A DNA stretch of 64,000 nucleotides from Rhabdophis nuchalis (lineage: Eukaryota; Chordata; Lepidosauria; Squamata; Natricidae): positions 62,498,605 through 62,562,604 of the forward strand of contig CM077643.1 in NCBI GenBank assembly GCA_039707465.1, in the 5' to 3' direction. The translations under genes and the position numbers were made by a program. Each line of letters starts with the position of its first letter. The first letter of the stretch is position 1. The notes under the pieces were generated by a model that ran no database searches, was not told where the DNA came from, and saw nothing but the letters and a program-made list of their open reading frames with translations. Shown in pieces: positions 53,293-63,345 of this stretch.

Positions 53293-54447
53293 CTGTATTT
53301 TTCAGAGTATAAGACGCACCTTTTTTCCTCTAAAAAGAGGCTGAATATCTGGGTGTGTCTTATACATAGAATACAGCATTTTTTGCCTCCTGGAACCGCG
53401 CCCCTTCACCAAAATGGCCATGTGCATATCCTTATGGAGGCTTCCAGAGAGCTCCTGGGGGCTGGGGAGGGCAGAAAGGAGCAGAAAACAAGGCGTTTTT
53501 GCCCCCCCCCAGCACCCAGCAGCACTCTATAAGCCTCCATAAGGCTATGCATGCTATTTTTTGACCAAAAAATGGCCCGTTTTCACGAACAAAATGGGGC
53601 GTTTTTCCTCGTTTTGCCCCCCCCCCCACCCTCCCAGGAGCACTCTGCAAGCCCCCCCCCCCCAAGACTGTTCATGCCTTTTATTTGAAAACAAATGGCC
53701 CATTTTGGTGAAAAATGGGCCGTTTGAGGGAGGTTTGCAGACTGCAAAAAGGGGTTTGTTTCCCCCCTTTCGGAAGCTGTTTAGTTAGAGTGATTGATGA
53801 GAATTACGTTGGTCAAGTACTGTGCCGCAGAAACAAAGATTTGTTCCAAAGGTGGTCAGTTATTTCCTTCTGCAGCACATGGGTAAATACACCTGGAAAC
53901 ATCTCCCTACCTACCTACGTACCTACTCTCTCTCTCTCTACCTACCTATCTACTGTATTTCTCTCTCCCTCTATTCTCTCTATTTTTCTCTCTCTATCCC
54001 TCTACCTACCTACCTACCTATCTACACTCTCTCTTTCTCCCTACCTACTGTATTTCTCTCTCTCTCCCCTCTACCTACTCTCTCTCTACCTACCTATCTA
54101 CTGTATTTCTCTCTCTCTATCCTCTACCTACTTATCTATCCACACACTCTCTCTACCTACTTACCTACCTACTGTATTTCTCTCTCTCTCTCTATCCCTT
54201 TATCTACCTACCTACCTAACTACACACTCTGTCTCCCTCCCTCCCTCCTGTATCTCAGCCTCTCCCCCCCTCTACCTACCTAGCTACCTACCTACTCTCT
54301 CTCTCTCTCCCTACCTACCTACTGTATTTCTCTCTTTCTCTCCCTCTCTATCCCTCTATCTACTTACCTACTTTTTAAAAAAAAATGCCTCTTCAAAACC
54401 TGGGTGTGTCTTATACTCCGGTGCGTCTTATACTCCGAAAAATACGG
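53293..54447 (+). mobile_element. TIR DNA element inserted in L1 (TA target)
   Basis: The left terminus, from 53290 to 53320, includes GTATTTTTCAGAGTATAAG and GACGCACC. The right terminus, 54420-54450, is its reverse complement at 29 of 31 positions. TA flanks both ends (53291-53292 and 54448-54449). Inside are a GGGTGTGTCTTATAC sub-terminal direct repeat, a GC-rich section with runs of C, and the CTAC minisatellite (53905-54372). No transposase is visible in 1.16 kb. A TA target suggests a Tc1/mariner-like mechanism, but the transposase family is not shown. Confidence 0.85.
53905..54372 (+). repeat. Composite CTAC minisatellite (locus B)
   Basis: Six units marked by TGTATTTCTC or TGTATCTC, at 53954, 54049, 54102, 54173, 54249 and 54323. 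Each is followed by CTCT tracts, TATCCCTCTA-like sequence and CTAC/CTAT runs. The unit order is the same as in 27590-28016, but ACACTCTCTCT spacers are present only here. Confidence 0.85.
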
Positions 54448-54555
54448 TATGTAATGTTAAATACTAAGATGTTTTATACATTTTATCACCTAGTATGCCC
54501 TATAGAAATAGTTCTGGTTTCCATTCAATCTTTTGTCCTATCATCTGTTCTAGCT
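54448..54555 (-). mobile_element. L1 LINE 3' end, part 2 (5' portion)
   Basis: Minus-strand translation gives IEWKPELFL, a GILGDKMYK-type patch and YLTLHI, continuing in frame into part 1 once the TIR element and one TA copy are removed. It corresponds to IKWKPEVFLLGIMTAKYKKE and YLILHI of the other L1 copy. Stops within show that it is inactive. Confidence 0.75.
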
Positions 54556-54587
54556 ATTTCTATAGAAATAACATTTCTATATGTATA

Positions 54588-55000
54588 TAGTACAGGCCAC
54601 CAACCAACCAGAGGAAATTGATGAACTTTAGCTAACTCAGTTAGCTAAGATATGCAAGGAAGACACCACTGTAATAATGGGAGACTAATTACCCTGACAT
54701 TAACTGAGAGACAAACTTTACAGCAACTTCGATCTCCCTTGCTGGCAGCTTTGTGACCCAAAAGGTAGAGGAGGGAACCAGACAGTCTGAACTTATCAAT
54801 AGGAATGAAATGAAATGATAGACGGGGTAGAAATTGTAGGAAACCTGGAAGAGAGTGTCCATGTCATAGTAGAATCCAACATACTACAAGCACAGGGAAC
54901 TGAACCAAGACAAACTAGTCAGACACTTTTATCTGAATGTGGAAGAAAGACATTCATCATATTGTAAGCACTTGTACAGGTATGACCAAAGTCGGAAAAT
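54588..55000 (+). pseudogene. Decayed CR1/L3-like endonuclease relic
   Basis: Plus-strand frames give YRPPTNQ, LAKICKEDTTVIMGD and, later, GNLEESVHVIVESNI, in the order of a LINE endonuclease (the VIMGD box is the GDFN region). Stops and shifts are frequent. The clade is a guess from the YRPP...MGD wording. Confidence 0.5.
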
Positions 55001-55824
55001 AAATAGAGGTTTTATATATAAAACAATGTTAAAGGTCTATGTGAACAGATTATTCAAGTAACATAAGACCATTTTTCAGTTTGCCCCAGACTTACCTGAG
55101 ACCAAAGAAAGTAAAATATGCAGTTTTGTCTGGTGTTTTGCACAGTCTTTTGATTGCTTGTTGGCTGTCCATCACTAAATTTTCTGAGCAATTGAATAGC
55201 TGACCATTTTCTCAAGAAAATAAGTCAGAGCAAATTCTCAGATGCTCATTTTTTGAAATTACTATGATCACTATGTATATATAAATGCTTTCCCTGAGTT
55301 AACAGCAGCTTCTCTTAAGGGCATAATTCTCACCCTTGGTGGTGATTAAACTTTAAAATTCTGGCATCTTAACAACTGGCCTTCATGGAGGTTTCCAATT
55401 GCCTGTCATTGAAAAGAAAGAGCAAGAGCTTTGACACCAAGCAATTATTTAGTGATGGCCATTAGAAAGATTATTCACCAAAGATAAAACGATGGCATGC
55501 CGTATATTCGTGTCTCAGAAAGTCAAAGATTGATTTACATGTGTCTACTGTTCTTCATTATAAGTTTCCTTTTCAATTTCCATCTGTAGGAAATGTAGCA
55601 AAGCTAAAATTTAAGCCTTCACAATGAAATGGCATCTTGGCAACAGTGATTAACATTACGTTTGTTATAAATTCTGTTTGGCTATTGCACATTTAATGAT
55701 CAAACATGTCTGCTGGATTCAAAGCTGACATTTCTTAGTGGACTTTGAGATGTCATTTATTTCCTAGGGTGAATATGTACATATATAAACATATTCTCCC
55801 TCCCTCCCTCCCTCCCTTTCTCCC

Positions 55825-55856
<32 letters not shown>

Positions 55857-56593
55857 TGTGCAAAGCAGAAAAGATCAGACCAGTGCCACTTGCAATTTTA
55901 ATTTTCATTAAGAAGGAGAGTTATGCATCTGCTTAACTTATCTGCTCAAGATTCTAAGAGCTGCAGCTCCAACAATACCATGAGATCAGCCAGTTTGAAG
56001 AGGCAGCGTTATATACTCTACATTCAATATTCTTAACCAGGTACAGATCTAGCAGATGCATTCATTGCTTATTGTTTGAATCGCTGAATCACCAAAAGCC
56101 CTTTCAGTATAGAGGCACTGAGAGCAGCAACCTATAAGCCAATCACATTGCTTTGTCATTTCTTCCAATAGGGGGAAAAACTATAGTTGTTACACGAGTG
56201 CCTATTATTTTAGGAACTTCAAAAGTCACAAGAAGACTGTCAGGGAAAGAAAAATGACAACTTTGATCTGGTTCATTTAAGTAGAACCCCCAACTTGGAT
56301 GATTGAGTCTTCATTGACCTATTGCAATGCTTTTTTGGGGGAAACCCCTGACATTGGTGTGGCAAGAATTGATTCATCCCAAACACTTTCTGACTTCCAG
56401 TCTAAAGTAATTTTGCTCTGATTGATGTAGTTGCTTGGATGAGCAATGAAACGTCTCAGATTAACCAAGTGGGGTGCCAAAAATGAGACAATGGTGTGTT
56501 GTAGGTGTCATCTTGAGCTCCTTGAGAACGAACAGACTATAAATGTAACAAATAAAATTATTGGCCATGTTATTTATCTCTTTTAAATAAAAG
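55001..56593. other. Unassigned stretch with CT/CA microsatellite
   Basis: The only simple repeat is CTCC, then CT, then CA at 55797-55856. GTTGCTTGGATGAGCAATGA and GAAACGTCTC (56430-56458) may be a relic of an interspersed repeat. No gene seen. Confidence 0.45.
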
Positions 56594-56601
56594 GTTTAGA
56601 C

Positions 56602-56736
56602 CAGTGTTTCTCAACCTTGGCAACTTTAGGTCCTGTGGACTTCAACTCCCAGAATCCCCCAGCCAGCACAGCTGACTGGGGAATTCTGGGAGTTGAATTC
56701 CACAGGACTTAAAGTTGCCAAGGTTGAGAAACACTG
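56602..56736. mobile_element. Long-hairpin MITE, intact
   Basis: Palindrome with CAGTGTTTCTCAACCTTGG on the left and its complement on the right. Centre at CCAGCACAGCTGACTGG. Perfect 8-bp duplications GTTTAGAC (56594-56601, 56737-56744). Mismatches between the arms are few. Confidence 0.88.
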
Positions 56737-56744
56737 GTTTAGAC

Positions 56745-57311
56745 TAACTTCCCCTTACCTCAAAATCCTCCAGGTATATTGAGACTGCAACTCCTTTTGG
56801 TCCAGATCTCCAACCAATTTGAGGATTTAGAAAGACCAACTAACACTTGACAGCTTTTCATTAGACTAATATCTAACAGAAACAATTATTTTGGAAAAGG
56901 TATGTTCCACAGATTTGGAAATCTTTTTTTAACAGCAGAATGTAATTTTAAGCCAAGTATCCTATATACTACTTCTCGAGTTACATGATACCTTTCCTTA
57001 TTTTTCCTCTCTTTCTCGATTATCACTGAATTGTCCTTTGCAGCAGACCATCTCATTTATCAATCCAAGGCAATCAGCAAGAATTTAACACATCCCGCTG
57101 CTGGATGGTCAGATGGAATGTCAAAGTCTGATTCTTGTTTGTATTATATGGAACAAGATGATAATCAGAGAGACCTGTTTGCCTCCTCCCAGCCTTCTTT
57201 TTAATGCACGAGCCAGTTTAGATGCAGGTTGCATTCAAGTGGCACATGCTATGCAGATCAGGAGCATTGTTTCATTACTTTCACTCCTCATACACCACAT
57301 TAGGCATTATA
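56745..57311. other. Unassigned stretch
   Basis: Nothing recognised. Confidence 0.45.
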
Positions 57312-57316
57312 GGTCC

Positions 57317-57846
57317 TGGTCTGACCTAGGCTTCCCCAAACCATGAAGCAGACTCCTTGTCCTGACAAAAAACCCTTTTCATTAAGTTACTATGAATTCT
57401 TCTCATTCACATCCAGCAAAGTCTTTCAAGGGTGAATATACAGTCACAGACGTTATCTGGCTTGGAGAGCTGCCAGGCTGATATCTTAAAAACTTGGCAA
57501 GGGGCCTCTGAGAGTCACAAACCAATTAAGCGAACTAATTGTCTCCTGCAAACTCCACTCCCCTTCCGCTCCTCTTTTATTCCCTACGGGAGGGATCATT
57601 TATCATCCACCTGTGGCCTTACTCCCAAGTCGGTCCTTGCTCCTTAGCTGTTCTCTTCATTTGGCAACTCTGCGCATGCGCACACTGGGAACAGGTTCTA
57701 ACTGTACGTCTGCCTCACTGATGCCTGACTCCGAAGGCAGCTGATAACTGTCAGATGGCCCCATCTGTGCCTCCGACTGGCCTATGTTCCTCCCCAACCT
57801 CCTTACTGTCCACATCTGCTACCAGTTCTGCTGGTGGGCCACAACA
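57317..57846 (-). mobile_element. Solo LTR
   Basis: On the minus strand it begins TGTTGTGGCCCACCAGC and ends GGTCAGACCA, i.e. TG...CA, about 530 bp. It is flanked by a perfect 5-bp duplication GGTCC (57312-57316, 57847-57851). A TATA-like GGGAATAAAAGAGG lies near 57588, with an NRF1-like TGCGCATGCGCA (57668-57679) upstream of it on the minus strand, as expected for a U3 promoter. No internal coding region flanks it, so it is a solo LTR. Which LTR superfamily it belongs to cannot be told from this. Confidence 0.7.
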
Positions 57847-58015
57847 GGTCCCTACAAACTATTGATGATATGGATCAAGATGAGGAAACATTTGCCTTAT
57901 ACCCAGTGTTATATATAGCCATTTAAAACATGTGCATGATTTCCCTTATGCTGGTGCAATACATCTGGGCAAAAAAATACAACTAGAGATCTTACTTTAT
58001 GACAAACACGCCAGA

Positions 58016-58090
58016 GCAGTATTTTTCAACCTTGGAAAAATTTAAATCATGTGGACTTCAACTCCCAGAATCCCCAACCAATTTTGTTGG
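58016..58090. mobile_element. Left arm of the hairpin MITE
   Basis: CAGTATTTTTCAACCTTGG and GTGGACTTCAACTCCCAGA followed by CCAACCAATTTTGTTGG at the centre. The right arm is missing. Confidence 0.65.
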
Positions 58091-58171
58091 GAAACTATAC
58101 TAGAGTTTGGTAAGGCTATAACTCAATAAAAGTTTAATTACTTAGAATTACCTAGTCAGCCTATCCATTTG

Positions 58172-58260
58172 CAGAAAATTCTGGGAGTTGAAGGCCATAC
58201 AGGAGAAAATCTGGTACAGAAAATTCTGGGAGTTGGAGGCCATACAGGAGGAAATCTGGC
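58172..58260 (+). repeat. 44-bp tandem duplication
   Basis: CAGAAAATTCTGGGAGTTG starts at 58172 and again at 58216. The two units differ at only a few positions. ATTCTGGGAGTTG is also the core of the hairpin MITE arm, so a further MITE arm may have been duplicated. Confidence 0.75.
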
Positions 58261-59955
58261 ATAGAAAGTCTCAGGTACACTGCCAAATATCCCAACATAG
58301 ATTTGGAATAATCCTTCTTGAAATTCTAGACTTCCACTGCAAGTCACAGGCCTTGAGTTTGATACCCCTGACCTACAGTTATCTTTGTGGGAGGGAATGG
58401 AGATGGAGAAGATGCTATTGTGCTCTTTATCTCTATTTCCATTGAAATATAATATACACATCATTTTAACAGTACTGCAAATGAAGAGAAGTAAACAAAG
58501 AACCAGATGTAATACTGATCATGGGTGAATTCACTAGTTGAAACCACCTTCTGTTCCCATGAAAATCAAAAATAGGAGACCTACATTCATCAGTGTTTTA
58601 AGGAAGGTAGAAACTTCTGGGACAGCATTTACAATCCAATAAAATTGATTGCTTTACATCTTTTTGGGATTGTATTGTATTGGAATTGAATTGTAAGCAA
58701 ATGTGGTTCTGTCTTTGAAAAATATTGTTAACTTGTCGATAGAACATTGTTGATAATCTAACCAAAGTTAAACTCTTCTATATCTAGCTAGACAAAAAAA
58801 CAAAACAGAGAACTTATTTTCCCTTTGAAATAATGAGCACCCAAGGCACCAAGATATGTTTCCATTTGGTTGGGCATGGATAGACCCTAGCAGTTACAAT
58901 TAGGGGAAGGAGCATGTATTGGAAATATGATTAAAAACAAAAACAAAATTGGCAATTGAGGCAGCACAATCAATACTCACGCTTTTGAGCATAGATCAAT
59001 ACAGTGCCCACATAGAATGCGATGAGACTTTGACCATCTGCTACCAACGTTTCTTTTTTAACTTTCCACCACCCCCTCCCCAGTGAATTTACCTTCTTTT
59101 TGAAACTACGCGTCTTTTTCCTTTCTCCCAACATTAACTTTTCTTGGAATTGTTATTTTTTTGGAATCATCACCATTACATGTTCCCATAAATGTTTTGA
59201 AATGTTGGGAAATATCTGCTAACTAGGCCTTAATTGAAACCACTCCTAAAAGAAGGTGTGATACGTAACCAGCTGTTGCACACTGGCCAGTGATGCTTGC
59301 TAATTAATTAAAGAACACCTGGAGTATCTTTCAGACCAAAACTGGAAACAAAATACTGGAACTTAAGTTGTCAAGCTACTGGTGGTCCCCAACTAATCTC
59401 TTTCATGTGTAAACCCGCTTGTACAGGGAAAGCAAAATCCAACTCATTCCTCTGAGATTGGAAGTCTTGGGGCTAATAAATGCATCATGTAGTTTCTGTA
59501 AAAATTACAAAGCTGAGTTGAAGTTTTAGGAGGAACAGGCCTGTAGTAAATGTCAATGAAGGTAACCAATACAAACATTTTGGAGTATAATTTCTCCATA
59601 AATGCAAATCAACCTGTTCCACATTCTCTGAAGTTATACTTGGTACAAATGTTTGGTTTATAAATCCTTTGTTGGGAAATAAGTCGTGAAGGCAGGGAAA
59701 AATAATCAAGGGAGATGTAAGTAAAGGTCAGCTCAAGCTGGAATGCTGCATGTGATTCCCTGCCTTTACTTCAGATGATTTTCACCAGAAATGCTTTTAT
59801 CGTGGCCCTGTTTAGGATGCCTTTCCTCAAGCTTCCCAAAGCATGTCTTCATCCTTATATTGTTTTGTAAGGCTAACGTTGCTTTATATAGGATCTAATT
59901 TCTTCCAGCTCAGAAAAATTAAGGCTATATTACAGTTTGGCTTACAAACCAGACA
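58261..59955. other. Unassigned stretch
   Basis: About 1.7 kb with nothing recognised. Confidence 0.5.
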
Positions 59956-59956
59956 G

Positions 59957-60093
59957 TCTAACAGAGTTGGAAGGGACCTTGCAGGTCATCTAGTCCAATC
60001 CCCTGCCCAAGCAGGAGACCCTACATCTGCCTCTACCTAGGATTGAACTCACAACCTCCTGATTGGGAGGCGAGAGCTCCACCTCTAGGTATG
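59957..60093 (-). mobile_element. tRNA-derived SINE with CR1 3' tail
   Basis: On the minus strand the head reads AGAGGTGGAGCTCTCGCCTC (A-box-like) and GGTTGTGAGTTCAATCC (B-box-like). The body passes through GGCAGATGTAGGGTCTCCTG and ends ATGACCTGCAAGGTCCCTTC and CAACTCTGTTA, the same 3' end as the CR1 copies at 23218, 33057 and 45345. The fusion of tRNA head and CR1 end shows a CR1-dependent SINE. Such SINEs are known in turtles; the family here is not named. Confidence 0.75.
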
Positions 60094-60249
60094 TAGAAAT
60101 GTATTTAGGTATGTTAATACTGTATGTACTGTAGAAATTCTCAATATCAATCCCAGTATCTTTAGACAAAGATTTTAAAAACCTGGTTTCTAAAACTCTG
60201 GGATGTTAATTAGATTAACAGGACAATTCAGATTAGTGTTTCTTGGTCT

Positions 60250-60465
60250 CGGAAGCTGGTCACATAACCACGGGACACTGCAACCATCATCAATTTGAAT
60301 CAGTTGCAAAGTGTCTGAATTTTTGGATCACATGGCCATGGCGATGCTGCAGCAGTTGTAGGAGTGAAAAAGGGTCACAAGTCATTTTTTTCCAGTGCCA
60401 CTGTAACTTCAAATCACCACTAAATGACCTGTTGCAAGTTAAGAACGACCTGCATCGTAACTTTT
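60250..60465. mobile_element. Partial MITE related to 17145-17523
   Basis: CCAGTGCCACTGTAACTTC, CACTAAATGACCTGTTGC and GTTAAGAACGACCTG resemble the 'accagtcgtaagt' type interior in opposite orientation. The ends are degraded and no target duplication is visible. Confidence 0.4.
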
Positions 60466-62740
60466 TTCAGGGTTAATTCAGTACATTACCAAATATGTAA
60501 AGAATGAATTGCCTTGAAATCAAACTAAGTTTGGAAGGCTACCCTTTCTTTTTTGAAGTTGCTCATCAGCTCTTTATTCCACCAGCAGGAGAGAAGTTCA
60601 ATTTCTAATTTGAAGTTCCTCAAAAGCGATGTCAAATGTCAGAAGCGACACTTTGGAAGAGATGGAATGAAAATTTCATTGCCACCATGTTTTTTATGAT
60701 TTTTTTTTGTTTAAAAAATCCCTTACCTTTCGTGAGCTTTCATTGCTTTTCCCTGGCCTGTTTGGATGTTTTAATGTTGAACAGCTGCATACCATCTTGA
60801 GGTCCTTTTTAAAAGAAAAAAAAACTCAGCACAGGAATGGTTTGTTAATTAAACAAATAGAAATCAGTCTGAATATGATACCCAGTTGTATTTAACTGCA
60901 TGAATTCTTAAAACTGTGCAATTCCTCCCCCCATCCCCACTTAATTCAAGATACCAATAGTTATGAACTGGAGGCACAATGACTCAAATGAACTCAAAGA
61001 GAAAAGTCAATCACTCGTGAGCTTTAAAATGTTTGGGAAAGGTGCCTTTCTCTTATATGAAAATACCTCCAAAAGCTCTGATCGCAGCTTGCCAGATGCA
61101 ATTACAGCAGAAGATACCAAGCCTGTGTTCTGAATCCTGCCTACCTCTGTAAAATCAAATAAAAATTTAACAGTGCTGCTATTGTGATTTACACATAACT
61201 GAGTGTGCCAGCTCATAATCTTTAATATCCACTGCTGACAGGATGGAATTAACTGCTTTTTTTTTTTTAGTCCTCTGCTTATTCCTCCTCCCGCTCCACC
61301 ATTGTGCCATGCTCCATTCCCTCCCTTATCTCATTTTGACTCACCAGGAGGAATGGGCTTGTAGTTTGCAAGCTAGCTAAAGCGAACCTTCAACCTAATA
61401 ATATTTACATAAGTTAAAGATGCCTTTTGTTGAAATTCTCCAGTCTGGCTTGCCAGCAGAAGCGTTTCATGCACAAGAGAATCAATAGAGAATTATAGTT
61501 AAGCCCTGTAATAATTATCCTCATTAGATGTAACCAGAGCATGGATGGGATGAATTCAGTTATAAACTCTCCTAATACCCAGGAAGTTTATTAGATATGT
61601 AATTTAATAATCCTGGAAATAACAAAATTCTTTTGGTCTTTAACTCCACATCTATTAAAGGAGGAAGACTCATTCTTTCTGTAGGTCAAGTTGAACAAAC
61701 TGGCAAGAGGATCTGATGCTTAACTGGTGCCAACATTTTCAATGGATGGAAGACACTACTTGGAAGATGGCACCTACCTCTCTTTCTATAGAAAAATTTA
61801 AGTAGAGGCTAGAAGGCCATCTGTCATTAAAAGCTTCCTAGTGTTAGTAAAGGATTGCAATCGGCGTTTGAAGTAGTGTTTAATTTAGCGATTTCAAGTA
61901 CTAGATGACTAGCTAGAAATTACCCTTACTACCCATGATACAGGCAAGCAATAATATTGGAAACGCTCTCTTTTTCCACGTTCCAATTTTTAATCAGCCA
62001 TCCTTTTTAACGAAAAGAATCAACCTCTCACATTTAATGTGGGTGGAATTCAGGTATATATGGTTGGAATTAAAGTTGGAATTTAAGTATATATTGTTGA
62101 GTCAACTTAATCAACACATACTCCTAAAACATTAATAGTGGGGGAAGATGCTGCTTTTTAAATTATTTTAGTCTCGTTATGCTACATTTCCATATTATCT
62201 GGCAATGTTGTACTTGTGTATGGTTAGGCTTAAAAGCACAGCCAGATCTTTTCTAACAACAACACATCTTAGAATATTGTAATAAAAAGACTTTTTTTAA
62301 TGAAACAATTTGTTTCATGACAAGATTGTAAGTTCCATCAGACTGCACTCAAGCAATGTCAATATTTGTTAAAAAAGAATCCAGCACATTAGATATTAGC
62401 TATGTATATGATCACTGCAGAGTGTAGAGAGTAGTTATAAACAAGATCTAAACCGCATGCTATTAAATTATGTTATTTCTGGCATCATTGCTATTGGCAG
62501 TAAAATTACCTTGATTGCTATCAGCTATAATCAAATATAGGGGAAAGCTGGCATGCTAATACCTCTCACAATGAAATGTATGTTAACAGGCAAGGGAAAG
62601 TAGAGATCTGACATGCAATATGAAATGATATTTTGAGGGAGCTGATGAAGAATATAATCAATGTTCTGTTTGGTTCCATGTGCAGAGTTTATCTGACATA
62701 TTTAATTTTTTCCCCATGTCGACAGTCTACTTAGAATTTA
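60466..62740. other. Repeat-poor unassigned stretch
   Basis: About 2.3 kb without any recognised interspersed repeat or microsatellite longer than a T run (61257-61269). No coding frame with a motif. Confidence 0.5.
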
Positions 62741-62870
62741 GAATAACTTTATTATCACTTTGAATGTACATTAATCGGCATACATTAAAATGGAATTTCA
62801 TTGCATATAACTCTCAAAGGTAGCTCTCTCCACCTCCAATATACACTAGCTCTATTTGAAAATAAAAAAT
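62741..62870 (-). mobile_element. Non-LTR element 3' tail (AATAAAGTTATTC type)
   Basis: The complement reads GCAATGAAATTCCATTTTAA, then ACATTCAAAGTGATAATAAAG and TTATTCTAAATTCTA, the pattern of a LINE 3' end with an AATAAAG block and a short repeat tail. A shorter version of the AATGACAATAAAGATTATT part interrupts the TATC array at 29586-29612. The clade is uncertain. Confidence 0.45.
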
Positions 62871-63090
62871 AAAAAATAAACAGCTTAGCTTAATGAAATG
62901 TTTGTATCGGAGCCACTTGCTGAGGACCTGCTTGGAGTTACACCACACATCTGGCATCTTTCTTTCAAATGTACTTCATCACATGTCTACAATGTGCACC
63001 CCTGAACAATCGTGCCACTATATCTAACATAATCATAATTAATCAATATTGTCCTTGCAAGAGGAGCTGCATCCTAACAGGCATCCATAG

Positions 63091-63337
63091 CAGTAGTGGG
63101 ATTCAAAAAATTTACTACCAATTCTGTGGGCTTGGTGGGCCTGGCATGGCTTGGTGGGCCTGGCAGGGGAAGGATATTTTAAAATCTACATTCCCTCACG
63201 ATCAGCTGGGACTCGGGAGGCAGAGAATAGATGTGGACAGGGCCAGTCAGAGGTGGTATTTATTGGTTCTCCGAACTATTCAAAATTTCTGCTACCGGTT
63301 CTCCAGAACTGTCAGAACCTGCTGAATACCACCTCTG
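63091..63337 (+). mobile_element. hAT-like MITE (CAGTGGTGGGATTCA group)
   Basis: Left end CAGTAGTGGGATTCAAAA, right end GAATACCACCTCTG. Perfect 8-bp duplications ATCCATAG (63083-63090, 63338-63345). It lacks an internal segment present in 1512-1828 but is otherwise collinear. A GGCA run follows it. Confidence 0.88.
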
Positions 63338-63345
63338 ATCCATAG

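Noticed and set aside
53715..54467. A 250-codon plus-strand open frame
   Set aside because: Runs through the second CTAC minisatellite and the TIR; no conserved protein.
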